From Burkholderia sp. PAMC 26561 (GTDB lineage: Bacteria; Pseudomonadota; Gammaproteobacteria; Burkholderiales; Burkholderiaceae), in contig NZ_CP014310.1 in NCBI RefSeq assembly GCF_001557535.2, positions 537,077 through 601,076 on the forward strand: a DNA stretch of 64,000 nucleotides, given 5' to 3'. Shown here piece after piece: positions 52,513-62,886 of this stretch. Under the pieces are notes generated by a model. It was given only the letters and a program-made list of their open reading frames with translations. It had not been told where the DNA came from and made no database searches. A program made the translations under genes and the position numbers. How positions within the stretch are numbered: position 1 is the first letter of the stretch; the number at the start of each line of letters is the position of its first letter.

Positions 52513-53655
52513 CTATCTGCGCCGAAGTCGCGACGAGAGAAGCGCGCCAGCAGACATTGTGAGCGCCAGCCCGACGTAGCCTTCGGAGTTCGCGGTATGT
52601 ATTGCAGTGGGCAATATGAGCCAGATGCCAAAGCCACCTCCCACGGCCCACGCCGTCAACACGCCGCCCAGAGCATGTGGACTACCTCTCAAATTGCTGC
52701 TTTCCACTTTTCTAGGTATCAAACCAAAACCGCCGCCATGACATGCAAGGGTAACCACCAGCAACAGAAGAGGCGAAACGGATGACGGAGTCCACGCTGC
52801 GATACCGAACGCAAACATGCGCAAAATGAACATCCACGTGAATACAGTCTTATCACCGTGGCGAGACGCAATCAGGCCCCACATCATTTGACCGAGCGGA
52901 AGTGCGGGAAGCGAGGAGCATAAGGCTAACATAGCATCACCACTGGTCATCGATCGGGTCGCCTGAAGCCACGGCACCGCAATTGCGACCAATGCCATAC
53001 CTGGTGCGACATTCAAGAAAAGCAGGGTCCAAAGGTAAATGAAATCTCGTAATTTCTCCCTGGAATCGGAAACGCGCTTGGGTAGGTCTGCGTTCGAGAA
53101 ATCGGAAAGGTAGCGGGAAACGAGCGCACTAAGTAATAGGGCGGTGGTACCAAGCCCTGCGTAAACTTGCATCGCACCCGTTTCACTAGGACTGGCTCTC
53201 TGTGCCAGTGTGATTGCAATGGCACCACAAGCGAATCCTAGCGGGCCGATTAGTCCGCCAACGATATTTGCGTTGGGGAAAAGACGTCGAAAAAGACCTA
53301 TTAGCGTGACGTAACTGGTGCCTACACCGATCCCACCGGGAATGCCTAGTGCAGCAACTGATGTGGAAAAGCCAAAATCAAACGTTATGATTGAACCCAC
53401 CAACAAGGAGATGCCCCATAATGCGAGACCCATTGCGATAGTTTTCCCATATCCAAAGGGTGTGAGCATAAAGCTCGACATTGCCACCCCAGCGCCAATA
53501 CCGATTAGGAGCACGCCGAAGGGCAACAAGAGTTGGGGAGTTGATAAATCCTTAGTCAATTGAAGCACTGCTGCCGTCGAACTCCAGCCATACACGGTTC
53601 CTATCGTTGCCATCGCTGCGACTGCTAGGGTAATTTGGAAATCTTTGTAAATCAC
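52513..53655 (-). CDS. MFS transporter, oxalate/formate antiporter-like
   Basis: From the GTG at 53655, which has GGGGAG six bases upstream, the product is 380 residues with 12 helices. It carries YGWSSTAAVLQLTKDLSTPQ, GIPGGIGVGTSYVTLIGLFR and LVVTLACHGGGFGLIPRKVE, features of the OFA-type MFS. The substrate is probably an organic acid or aromatic acid. The longer frame from 53823 lacks a start site and is less likely. It shares the minus strand with the DHA2 gene 86 bases downstream, possibly co-transcribed. Confidence 0.85.
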   Translation of the reverse strand: MIYKDFQITLAVAAMATIGTVYGWSSTAAVLQLTKDLSTPQLLLPFGVLLIGIGAGVAMSSFMLTPFGYGKTIAMGLALWGISLLVGSIITFDFGFSTSVAALGIPGGIGVGTSYVTLIGLFRRLFPNANIVGGLIGPLGFACGAIAITLAQRASPSETGAMQVYAGLGTTALLLSALVSRYLSDFSNADLPKRVSDSREKLRDFIYLWTLLFLNVAPGMALVAIAVPWLQATRSMTSGDAMLALCSSLPALPLGQMMWGLIASRHGDKTVFTWMFILRMFAFGIAAWTPSSVSPLLLLVVTLACHGGGFGLIPRKVESSNLRGSPHALGGVLTAWAVGGGFGIWLILPTAIHTANSEGYVGLALTMSAGALLSSRLRRR

Positions 53656-55057
53656 ATTCTCCCCTTTAGCCTCGTTTGCAGTTCCGGAAAACGCTGGGAT
53701 GGTTTTGCTTTCGTAGCAATGAATGCATTCGTGGTTGTCTTGCAGGACAAAAGCTCTACACACTGTAAGTTGCGGCGTATTTGCTCGCCGAAACCAAGCG
53801 ACATGCGTAAGTTTCATCCGCATACTCTAGATTTTATGGGCACTACGTAATTGCGTTGCCCAATCAAGCACTCGAATAGGGCGTCATCTGTCTGTGTTCA
53901 GTACAGTCCATTCAGATATCTCAGTAGCCGCGATCGCGCACGATCGATGCTCATGTATTTTCAGTGAGTCCGGCGACCGGCCGATCGGACATGTTAGATC
54001 GCACCGACGGGCTCTTACCAAATAATGTGAGTACAACGTTTGTGCAGAAAAACAAGGTCTGGGTTGTCGCCGCAAATCCGAAGTATACAGATGCGCCCGT
54101 TTCCGCAAACGTGAAAAAGATCTCATGAATGTGCAAATATGCACAGCTTCACTATCATCTCTCTATTCGACCGTCGTTTTCTGAGCGACGAGTGGATCCC
54201 AATCAATCATATATAAGTTAGGAGTTTTTTCTTACAACGCGCAGCGGGTCGTTGTCTTGTATTGATGTCTGACTGCAGTGGTTAGTGAGGTCTCCAACCG
54301 CGCTCGCCGAAAACTTCGCCGGACGAAATTGGGAGGGCGTGGCCATGTCGTCGATATCTTCAAAGTAAACATAGTGATGCTTGTACGCGTCGCGCGAACC
54401 TGCGTCGTGATGAGGTTTTAGCGCCACCCACATTGCAAAACCGCAGAAAGTTTGAATTCTCATGCACGAGCACGTACTCATGCGGATAACAGGAATCGAA
54501 ATACACGTCGACGATTGCCCGATTACTTCACACCGCCGAAAACATCTCTCTAGAATCTTTGCCATTCCTAGCCAATTTTATACTGTGCGCATTGCCGTCT
54601 AAGTCGATCCTGTGGTCCTCCATCAAATTCGCGCTGTGCTTTAGCACGTCGACGCAATTTCCAGCCCGCATATTCAGTGCCGCCTTGTAGTTCTACTAGA
54701 ACGGACAACAACAATTGCCACTCGTACCTCGAGTGTGCTGCCTGGCCATCCCAATCCAAACAAAAGCGATTTTCAGCCAACGGACCAACGGTACGAACGT
54801 GTCGGAGCCGACTTCCAACCTTTAAAAATAATGTTCCGTTTTGAATTTACTATTCACGGGAGGGTTTCATTTGACACCCACCAAACATGTAGTCGAAGGG
54901 CGCCGAAACTTCCGCCTACCTCATTCTTATTTAACGGTGCGTTTTTGCACATCATACTGACTATTTCCACATCGCCTACACGTACAGCGTTTTATAAACT
55001 CTCCGGACGTCAAAACACCTCTATTACACCTTCAAATTAATTTTCCTAAAGGAGGCG
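53656..55057. other. Long low-coding region
   Basis: About 1.4 kb upstream of the MFS genes, AT-rich in parts (54180-54240, 54940-55060). Frames such as one at 54565 (MAKILERCFRRCEV) and one at 54780 (MAENRFCLDWDGQAAH) look protein-like over short stretches but match nothing I recognise and shift frame. It probably holds decayed genes and the MFS promoter. Confidence 0.45.
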
Positions 55058-55110
55058 CTATGAATGTAAGCGTCTCGTGAGGGCCCTTCAGATTTTCGTA
55101 GACGAGCGGA

Positions 55111-56655
55111 TCAGTTTGATGCCGGTGGGAACGAGGGCAGAAGTCTGGCGATGTTCCAAGGCAGTAGTTCGTCGATGACGTTGATTTTGTGGTCTGCGAT
55201 GCGGGTCAGCACGTAGTCAAGATAAGCACGTGGATTGATGCCATTGAGCTTGCACGAGCCGAGCAATGAATACATCGCCGCGGCCCGTTCTCCTCCACTG
55301 TCGGAGCCGGCGAACATGTAGTTGCGCCTGCCGAGCGCCACACAACGCAATGCATTTTCCGCAAGTACATTGCTGATTTCTGCCTGTCCATCGTCGCAGA
55401 ACAACGTGAGCGCATCCCAGCGGTTCAAAGAGTAGTTCATCGCTTCGACCAGCGGTGCTTTCGCCCAAAGCGTGGCAAGTTTTTCTCGCATCAACTTTTC
55501 GAGAGTCACGAGCAGCGGCTTGCTCTTTTCCTGGCGCACGCGCAATCGTTCATCTGCAGGCTTGCCGCGGATCTGAGCCTCAATACCGTATAGCTCGCCG
55601 ATCCTGTCAAGCAATTGCGTGGTGGTTTCCGACGGCGTTTTCTCATGGACGTCAAAGACATACCGCCGAGCATGATCCCAACAAGCGGCCGGATGGATTT
55701 TCCCATCGAGGTACAGATCAGCATAGCCCGCATACGCGTCCGCCTGAAGGATGCCCTCAAATTTAGCAAGATGAGTTTGTGGGTGGATGCCTTTGCGGTC
55801 CGGTGAGTAAGCGAACCAGACGGCGGCCGGTTCTATGGAAGCCGAACGGCGGTCATCGCGAACGTAGACCCAGAGCCGACCCGTGCGGGTTTTCTTGTTG
55901 CCCGGCGCGAGCACCGGGATCGGTGTGTCATCCGCGTGGATCTTGGTGGCCGCCATAACATAGGCGCGCAGCGCTTCGGTCAGCGGCCTGCAGAGTTCTT
56001 CGCACTGTCCAACCCAGCGCGCTGTGGTGGCGCGATCAAGGCGTACGCCTTCGCGCGCAGCGATCCCCGTTTGGCGATACAAGGGAATGTGGTCGGCGTA
56101 CTTCGAGACCAGGATGTCAGCGAGCAAGCTCGGATGCGCCATGCTGCGCTCGATCGGCAGCCCCGGCATCGGCGGCTGTTCGATGTGACCGCAACTGGGG
56201 CAGGCCATCTTGCGTCGAATCGTGCGGATTACCTTAAACATAGCGGTGACGCGCGCCAACTGCTCGGACACGTCTTCGCCAAGCGCGCGCATGGCGCTGC
56301 CGCACTTGGGGCATGTCGGATCGGGTTCGAGCACGCGATCTTCGCGTGGCAGATGGGGTGGCAGAGCTTCCTTGGGCGCCTGCACGGAGATGCCCGAACT
56401 TGGAGATCGCGCGCGCGCCCGGCGAACGTCGGCGGCGCCTTGCCCAGTTGCCAGATCCTCTAGCTGTGTCTCGAGTTGATCCAACTGCCGATCCAACTGC
56501 TCGGATTTACGGCCGAAGTGCATCCGTTTGAGCTTGTCGATCTGAACCTTCAGGCGTTCAATCTCGCGATCCCGATCGGCAATTGATGCGAGGGCCTCGC
56601 TTAGCAAGGCTTGCAGGGTGACAACATCATCGGGGAGATCGGCGTCGCTCGGCAT
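55111..56655 (-). CDS. tnpC: IS66 transposase TnpC
   Basis: The 514-residue DDE transposase has an N-terminal leucine-zipper region ([20 protein letters not shown]), a zinc-binding CPSCGH segment, and a catalytic core with [29 protein letters not shown] and [18 protein letters not shown] (Glu). Complete and intact. Confidence 0.93.
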   Translation of the reverse strand: MPSDADLPDDVVTLQALLSEALASIADRDREIERLKVQIDKLKRMHFGRKSEQLDRQLDQLETQLEDLATGQGAADVRRARARSPSSGISVQAPKEALPPHLPREDRVLEPDPTCPKCGSAMRALGEDVSEQLARVTAMFKVIRTIRRKMACPSCGHIEQPPMPGLPIERSMAHPSLLADILVSKYADHIPLYRQTGIAAREGVRLDRATTARWVGQCEELCRPLTEALRAYVMAATKIHADDTPIPVLAPGNKKTRTGRLWVYVRDDRRSASIEPAAVWFAYSPDRKGIHPQTHLAKFEGILQADAYAGYADLYLDGKIHPAACWDHARRYVFDVHEKTPSETTTQLLDRIGELYGIEAQIRGKPADERLRVRQEKSKPLLVTLEKLMREKLATLWAKAPLVEAMNYSLNRWDALTLFCDDGQAEISNVLAENALRCVALGRRNYMFAGSDSGGERAAAMYSLLGSCKLNGINPRAYLDYVLTRIADHKINVIDELLPWNIARLLPSFPPASN

Positions 56656-56694
56656 ACGCCGCAGTTTACGAGTATCCCGTGCGGTTTACAACCG

Positions 56695-57039
56695 CTACGC
56701 CATCAATAATGCCGCTGTGCGACGAGGCTGGCGCCAATCGATCCCTTCGAGGACCATGGATAGCTGGGCGCTCGTCAAATGGATCTTGCCGCCATCAGCC
56801 TGTGGCCAGATGAAACGGCCATTTGTGAGGCGCTTCGCGAGCAGCCAGACCCCGTCATCAGTCGCCCATAGAATCTTGATCAAATCGCCACGGCGCCCAC
56901 GAAAGATGAACACGTCGCCGCTCAGCGGATTCTCACCGAGCGCTGTCTGCACCTTGGCAGCTAACCCCGGGAATCCAGAGCGCATGTCGGTGATACCTGC
57001 TGCAATCCACACTCGCGTACCCGCCGGCAGGCCGATCAC
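56695..57039 (-). CDS. tnpB: IS66 accessory protein TnpB
   Basis: The 114-residue protein has the IS66 Orf2 domain, with MRSGFPGLAAKVQTAL and FIFRGRRGDLIKILWATDDG. It overlaps tnpA by four bases (ATGA). Required for IS66 transposition with TnpA and TnpC; its biochemical role is unclear. Confidence 0.93.
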   Translation of the reverse strand: MIGLPAGTRVWIAAGITDMRSGFPGLAAKVQTALGENPLSGDVFIFRGRRGDLIKILWATDDGVWLLAKRLTNGRFIWPQADGGKIHLTSAQLSMVLEGIDWRQPRRTAALLMA

Positions 57040-57443
57040 GATCTCAGACTCGCCAGCACAGCTCGAAGCGTCTCGACATCAACCGCGCCATCCACTTTGA
57101 CCATTGCACGGCCAATTCGTACTTCGATCGTGCCGCCCGGTGATGTCGCCTTCGCCTTATCCGGTTCGATCAACGCCTCCGGCGCAACCACGCTCGCTAC
57201 GTCTGTCACCACGCTCACGGGAATAAGCCCGCTAACCTTGCCCTGCTGTTTAACTCTATGTTCTCGTCGCCATCTGAACAGCAGATTAGCGTTCAACCCG
57301 TTCTCACGAGCAAGACTTGAAACCGACACACCGGGCTCACAGGCCGCATCGACCATTCGGCGCCGAAACTCCGGACTATGATTCGGGCAGCCCTTACGAC
57401 TGCCCGAGTGCGATTTTTCTAATGTCAAAGTAGTTCCCACCAT
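57036..57443 (-). CDS. tnpA: IS66 accessory protein TnpA
   Basis: The 135-residue protein has a helix-turn-helix (SPEFRRRMVDAACEPGVSVS, then ARENGLNANLLFRWRREHR) like transposase IS3/IS911 OrfA. It is the first gene of the element. Confidence 0.93.
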   Translation of the reverse strand: MVGTTLTLEKSHSGSRKGCPNHSPEFRRRMVDAACEPGVSVSSLARENGLNANLLFRWRREHRVKQQGKVSGLIPVSVVTDVASVVAPEALIEPDKAKATSPGGTIEVRIGRAMVKVDGAVDVETLRAVLASLRS

Positions 57444-57514
57444 TCAAGTAGTGGGAACCACTTTGGCGTCTCATGGTAGCAAGATCAAGTGCGGCCCTCG
57501 CGCGACGCTTACCT

Positions 57515-59329
57515 ATGAATGGAAGTTTGAAAATGTCGACGTTTGCGCGAGACCGTGCGGATTTGAGTCGTGTCATATTTGGCGCGTCCTTAGGAACAGC
57601 GTTCGAGTGGTATGACTTCTTCGTTTTTGACACGCTTGCTTACATACTTGGACCGTTGTTCTTCCCCCTCGAATTAGGGCAGACCGGAGGATTTTTGGCT
57701 GGTTTGGCAACATATGTCGCAGGCTTAGTGTTAAGACCGTTTGGCTCCCTGGGGTTCGGAAAGCTTGGCGATTTGGCTGGTCGCAGACCACCTTTATGCT
57801 CACGATGATGTTACTGGGTGTCTCAACCGCGGGCGTTGGTATCCTGCGGAAATATGAAACCGCAGGCGCAGCGGCTCCTATCTTGCTCGTAATGTTGCGT
57901 TGCTTACAAGGCTTGGCGTTGGGCGGTGAGTACGGTGGCGCCGCGACATGCGCGAGGCGAATACATCCTTCACGACGGCCGGATTACAACTGATCGCCCC
58001 AATGAAATGTGGGGTACCGACGGCGTGCGCATCGCGACCGTGGACGACGGCATGGTGTGGATCTTCTCCGCCGTCGATCACTGCGACGGCATGTGCACCG
58101 GCATTTATGCCGCGAAAATTGGTGACCGTTTCGCCGCCCTCGAGCCGATCTCCCAGGGGCTGCTGGGCGAGTTTGGCTCCGTGGGTGCCGACGCGCGTCG
58201 CGGGCTGTCGCTGCGCATGGATCATGGTTCGCAATACACCTCGGACGACTTTCGCGACCAGATCAAATTCCGGGGCATCGCGCCGAGCTACGCCTTCGTC
58301 GCCGAGCCGCAGACCAACGGCGTGGCCGCGAGGTTCAACCGAACCATGAAGGAGCATGCTATTCATGGACGCATCTTCAAAAACCCGGAGGAAGTTCGTG
58401 CCGCCGATGTCGCGTCCAAGAATCGATACAACCGCGACTAGCGTCTTGAAAAGCTGGGCTTCAAATCACCCCTCGAAGCCCGTCAGAAAAAGCTGATTAA
58501 GCTGGCCGCCTAAACTGCAAAAGCGTGTCCAAACAACCGGAGCCGGTACACGTTGATCTTTCTGCAAAACGCAAAGGTAGAGTTTATGACCGCTTATACA
58601 TTGATGGCATTGGCGTTATTGCTAGATATGCCGTTCTTCGCTCTATTTGGTGCTCTTTCCGACCGCATCGGACGCAAGAAAGTAATCATGTGCGTGTTGT
58701 TTCTTGCGAGTGTAACGTAAATTCCCAATCTTCAAAGGGATTGCACATTTCGTGAATCCCGCGCTCGAGGCCGCTGTCGTTGCAACACCTGTGCAGCTCC
58801 TCTCTGGTGAATGCTCTATCCATGCGTTTTCGGGACCTGTGCCGATGCGACAAGGTCCAGGAACTTTTAAATTCATCTTTTATCCCCATACGCTAATCAA
58901 GACCGCAACCCCTGGCGTCCGAACGAGAATAGGACCTGTCGAGATCGCAGGCTATGTGCCGGCCTGCATCACGGTGGCTTACGCGCAGCTCACTGTCCGG
59001 AAAAAGCCGCGCCCGAGCAAATTAACAAGCCGACGGTCGTCTTGTTGCTGTTCATCTTAGTGCTGTACGTTTGTATGGCATATGGCCCGATTGCGGCTTA
59101 CTTCGTTTAGTTTTTTTAAGTCTCAGATTCGCTCCTCTAGTATTTCTAAGCCTTATCACATCGGGACGGGCTATTTCGGCGGCTTTACGCTCTACTTCGC
59201 GACTCTTATTACGACTAGCACCGGCAACAAATACGCAGTTTTGTATTATCCGACCCCATCGCATTAGTGTCTTTAATCATCGGGGAATTTTTCTTCCCGA
59301 GACGAAGGATTGGGACGTGTCGCGCTAAT
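57515..59329 (+). pseudogene. MHS-family metabolite:H+ symporter, broken by IS-derived fragment and frameshifts
   Basis: The gene starts MNGSLKMSTFARDRADLSRV at the ATG next to the IS66 element, continues GTAFEWYDFFVFDTLAYILG (MHS helix 1) and shifts frame near 57795. Around 57950 it is replaced by an integrase fragment, then resumes near 58575 (MALALLLDMPFFALFGALSD, RIGRKKVIM), decays through several frames (KAAPEQINKPTVVLLLFILV, near 59000-59070) and ends FFPETKDWDVSR at 59329. The MHS identity is clear; no functional protein can be made. The IS66 element has also separated the ribosome binding site from the ATG. Confidence 0.8.
57950..58513 (+). pseudogene. Integrase/transposase core fragment (IS481/IS3-like)
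   Basis: The frame reads GRITTDRPNEMWGTDGVRIA (first Asp), SLRMDHGSQYTSDDFRDQI (second Asp) and QTNGVAARFNRTMKEHA, where Glu is replaced by Ala-Ala-Arg context, and stops at 58441 with in-frame continuation RLEKLGFKSPLEARQKK. The N-terminus is missing. It is a dead insertion inside the MHS gene. Confidence 0.7.
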
Positions 59330-59585
59330 TCGCAGTCACATCAAGCGGTCTTTACTGGCAGTAAGATCGGGGGAAACCGTCTGATGTTGGGTATTGCGAA
59401 CTGTGCAATTTCGCACACCGTTGAGATTGTTTTCTCACGTGCTCTCTGAGACAGACGCTTTAGACTAAGTCCATTCTCAACGAAAAAGCGCTTTTGGACT
59501 TGGTAAGTCGTGTAATCGACCAGTGCTAATGTGCCGATGCAGGGCTATTTTTAACTTACTTTTCTCCCAACCGCGACCAACTACC

Positions 59586-60758
59586 ATGCTTAGATCCGCT
59601 CGTCTCATTGCGCTTCTTTCGATGTCCGCCGCCGGTCTCGCTGTTATGACGAGTGCCCGCGCCCGCGATACGGTCGAAATCGCTTTTATAGGACCATTGA
59701 CAGGAGGCGCGTCATCGACCGGCCTCGGAGGCCGGAATTCGGCTCAGCTCGCGGTCGATCTTCATAATGAAAATCCGCAGAGTCGGTACACATACGATTT
59801 GGTCAAGTTTGACGACGAGTGCAAGCCTGCCGCAGGCGTCCAGGTCGTGACCAAGGCGGCAACAGATCACCAAATCATCGCGGCTGTTGGACACTACTGT
59901 TCCGCAGTTGCAATTGTCACCGTCGAAACCTATCACCGCTTCGGACTTCCGGTAGTGATCTGGGGCGCAGTGCTGCCGGCGATCACTTATGGGAACGACT
60001 ATAAGGAGGTCAATCGCATCAACGGAACGATGATAAATGAGGCGAATATGGCCTCGGCCCTGGTAAAAGAGAAAAGCTTCAGACGGATCGCGTTGATATA
60101 TGACACCACGGATTACGGTAAAGGGCAAAGCAAGTATTTCAAGGAGGCGCTCAAAGGTGTGCCTAATGCGCAAGTCGTCTCCTCCTACGGAATTGACGTG
60201 AATCAGCAGGACTATTCGGCTGAATTGACCGAAATTCAGCGGAGCAAGCCGGATATTCTTTATTTCGGGGGGTTAACGCCTCAGGGCGTTGCCATTCGGA
60301 CCCAGATGCAACGCATGGGTATCAATGTTCCAATGATGGGGGTGTCAGGCATTTTAAACGCTGGATTCATTGACGGCGTTGGATCGAAGCTTGCCGAAGG
60401 AACGGTGTCTTTCCATAACGGCGGGCCCATCGACAAATACCCGCAAGGAAAGATGTTTTTGGCGCGTTACGCAGCAGCAGGGTACAAGGAAGAACCTGAC
60501 GCTTATGGCCCCTTTGCTTTCAGCGCGGCTGATCTCGTGATGGACACGATTGATAAAGTCGGACCCGACCGAAAGAAAGTGCGTGACGCACTCAATGGGA
60601 CACACAACTATCCGTCACTGGTGGGTAACGTGAACTTTGACGATCATCGACAAAACCTAACGACGGCTTACCGCTACGTGGTCCAGGATGGCAAATGGGT
60701 CTATTGGGCGGACAGTGACTACGCTAGCGGCAAACGCACGCTTAGTGCAAAACATTGA
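59586..60758 (+). CDS. Liv-type ABC transporter substrate-binding protein
   Basis: The 390-residue protein from the ATG at 59586 has a signal peptide (MLRSARLIALLSMSAAGLAV, cleaved after SARA) and a periplasmic binding fold of the LivK/LivJ family (VEIAFIGPLTGG, ILYFGGLTPQGVAIRTQMQR). It would bind a branched-chain amino acid, amide or small aromatic acid for the permease genes that follow. The upstream ATG at 59523 gives no signal peptide. It starts 256 bases after the MHS relic. Confidence 0.88.
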   Translation: MLRSARLIALLSMSAAGLAVMTSARARDTVEIAFIGPLTGGASSTGLGGRNSAQLAVDLHNENPQSRYTYDLVKFDDECKPAAGVQVVTKAATDHQIIAAVGHYCSAVAIVTVETYHRFGLPVVIWGAVLPAITYGNDYKEVNRINGTMINEANMASALVKEKSFRRIALIYDTTDYGKGQSKYFKEALKGVPNAQVVSSYGIDVNQQDYSAELTEIQRSKPDILYFGGLTPQGVAIRTQMQRMGINVPMMGVSGILNAGFIDGVGSKLAEGTVSFHNGGPIDKYPQGKMFLARYAAAGYKEEPDAYGPFAFSAADLVMDTIDKVGPDRKKVRDALNGTHNYPSLVGNVNFDDHRQNLTTAYRYVVQDGKWVYWADSDYASGKRTLSAKH

Positions 60759-60798
60759 ACCAATACGGAACCCTAAACACGGATTACTAAGGCTCGCG

Positions 60799-61717
60799 AT
60801 GGATTCATCTTTTGCAGTGCAGATGCTGCTGAATTTTCTTATGCTCGGTGCAATATATGCGATTGTTGCGGCGGGATTTTCTTTGTATTTCGGCGTGGTC
60901 GACGTAGTTCACTTTGCGCATGGCGACATACTTGCGCTTGGCGCATATGCAGGACTCGCAGGATCAATGGCAGCCGCATCGCTCGGTCTTGGCGACGGAT
61001 TAATCGCCGGCATCGCGATGGTCGTTGTAGGGTTTAGTGTAGCGTCAATAATCGGTGCGCTGATCGGTAGATATTTAGTGTTGCCTTTGAAGGGCGGTTC
61101 GCCCATAAATGTTCTGCTCATCACGTTGATGACTGGCACCGCGATTCGTGAACTGCTGCGGATTGCGATTCCGGGGGGGCAAACCCAAAACCCTTCCCCA
61201 TGGTTTTGCCCGATAACCTTCTCAGTGTTGGTGAAGTGGGAATTCGCGTAAGCAGTCTGATAATTCTAGCAATCGGGCATTAGGAATCGTGGTCACGCAG
61301 TTCATTCTGACGCGTACTCGGTTGGGATTAGCCATTCGGGCTGTAGCGCAGGACGTCGACACGGCCCGTTATATGGGCATCGACTATCGACGTGTTGTGA
61401 TCGTGACTTTCATTATCGGATCATGTCTTGCAGCATTGGCCGGCATCATGCTCGGGCTTTACTACCGGAAGATCGTATTTAACATGGGATTGATGCTGGG
61501 TGTCATCGGTTTCTGTTCGGCAGTCGTGGGAGGCCTCGGCAGTCTTTGGGGTGCAGTTCTCGGTGGATTTGTCTTCTCGGCCTTACAGATCGTCGCTACG
61601 GTAGCCCTCCCGATTCCGAGCACATATAAAGATGTCTTTGCGTTTGGAGTAATGATCTGCCTGATTGCGATCCGTCCTACGGGGCTTTTACGTGAACGCT
61701 ATGCGGAGCGCGTATGA
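60799..61717 (+). pseudogene. livH: livH permease with two single-base frameshifts
   Basis: The frame starts MDSSFAVQMLLNFLMLGAIY and reads as an inner-membrane permease until GGGGGGG at 61173-61179, where one G is missing; after restoring it, PGGANPKPFPMVLPDNLLSV follows. A second G is missing from GGG at 61275-61277; after restoring it, GALGIVVTQFILTRTRLGLA and the rest of LivH, ending RERYAERV, are in frame. Both lesions are in G runs, so they could be real slippage mutations or sequence errors. Confidence 0.85.
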
Positions 61718-62886
61718 AACGTACAATCTTCACTCACAACCGCGACAGCTGGAGTTTGGTCGCGGTTATCAGCGTGGCCTTTGCAATGCTCGGTCTCATG
61801 CTGGCCTTTGAATCACAATGGGCATTAGTAGCGGAAATCGCGGTCGGCGCAGTGACTTGGTTTGTCATACGCCGGACGTCGCTGGCGGGTCGAGCTCAAC
61901 GTGCGGCATCTACGCAACCGACGTTGACCAATATTTTGGTCGCTACTGGCTGTATCGTAATCGCGGTTTTGTTTCGGAGCGACGATTACTCTCTTTTGAT
62001 GTTGTCAACCGTGCTGCTATACGCGGTCGCTTGCATCGGGCTCAACATTCAGACCGGATTAACTGGCCTTGCCAACTTTGCCGGGGCGGCATTCTTTGCG
62101 TGTGGTGGCTATACGCTTGCGTACCTCCTTCGGAGTACGACAATCCTCAGCACATTTGCAATCGTGGCAGGCGGCTTGGTATCGGCCGTCATTGGTCTTG
62201 TACTTATGCTGCCAGTACTTCGAACCAAAGGCTACTATTCCGTATTGGTGACTATCGCGTTTGGCGTATTGTGCAGTTCGTTCTTACAGGTCAACGACGG
62301 TCTCGGTGGCGCGCAAGGGCTGTCGGTGCCTGGCTTGCATATGCTTGGATGGGATATGTCGTCCTCGCCTTCCGTCGGGGGCAGCGACGTGTCATTTTAT
62401 CTGGCTTATGTTCTCGTTTCCTTGGTGCTCTTTCTCGTTGCATCAATGCTAATGCGAGCCGTAGAGTGGTCCTTCATCGGCATCAACCTCGACACAGTAC
62501 GCAGCGACGAAACCGTCGGTATCAGCTTCGGCATGAATCTGTCGCGTTGGAAGGTTATCGCTTTCATGTTGGGCAACCTTATCATTGGCATCGCGGGTGC
62601 GGTTTATGGCGGCATGACCGGCTTCGTAAGTCCCGCAGGAGCGACGTTCGAGCAATCGTTGCTACTGATCTCAATAGTGGTATTGGGGGGCATTGGTAAC
62701 ACTCTTGGCGCGCTTCTTGCCGCTGTCTTGATCATCCTGGTACCGGAAAAACTGCATGCTCTTCAAGAGTACCGTACGTTGATATTTTCCGTAGCGGTTG
62801 TGGTGATTTTGCTTTTTAGACCGCGTGGGTTGCTGCCGCGTACGTTAAGAGATCTGTCCTCAGTCTTTGGAGGCGAGCGTGGTTGA
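61714..62886 (+). CDS. livM: Liv-type ABC transporter permease LivM
   Basis: The 390-residue protein has 9-10 helices with the LivM signature (IGLNIQTGLTGLANFAGAAF) and the EAA-like cytoplasmic loop (KVIAFMLGNLIIGIAGAVYG). Its ATG overlaps the livH stop (ATGA). With LivH it would form the channel; because livH is frameshifted, the transporter is probably not assembled unless the frame is restored. Confidence 0.9.
   Translation: MKRTIFTHNRDSWSLVAVISVAFAMLGLMLAFESQWALVAEIAVGAVTWFVIRRTSLAGRAQRAASTQPTLTNILVATGCIVIAVLFRSDDYSLLMLSTVLLYAVACIGLNIQTGLTGLANFAGAAFFACGGYTLAYLLRSTTILSTFAIVAGGLVSAVIGLVLMLPVLRTKGYYSVLVTIAFGVLCSSFLQVNDGLGGAQGLSVPGLHMLGWDMSSSPSVGGSDVSFYLAYVLVSLVLFLVASMLMRAVEWSFIGINLDTVRSDETVGISFGMNLSRWKVIAFMLGNLIIGIAGAVYGGMTGFVSPAGATFEQSLLLISIVVLGGIGNTLGALLAAVLIILVPEKLHALQEYRTLIFSVAVVVILLFRPRGLLPRTLRDLSSVFGGERG

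Larger units (their letters stand above)
55066..57512 (-). mobile_element. IS66-family insertion sequence, apparently intact
   Basis: The 2447-base element has ends GTAAGCGTCTCGTGAGGGCC (left) and the inverted GGCCCTCGCGCGACGCTTAC (right). It is flanked by CTATGAAT at 55058-55065 and 57513-57520, an 8-bp duplication. It carries tnpA, tnpB and tnpC in the usual order on the minus strand. The target is the start region of an MHS transporter gene: AAGGAGG is left of the element and the ATG right of it. Confidence 0.93.

Noticed and set aside
53884..54780. Minus-strand frames of 70-115 codons between the MFS genes and the IS66
   Set aside because: They look partly protein-like but change frame, lack start sites and match no family; treated as decayed or non-coding.
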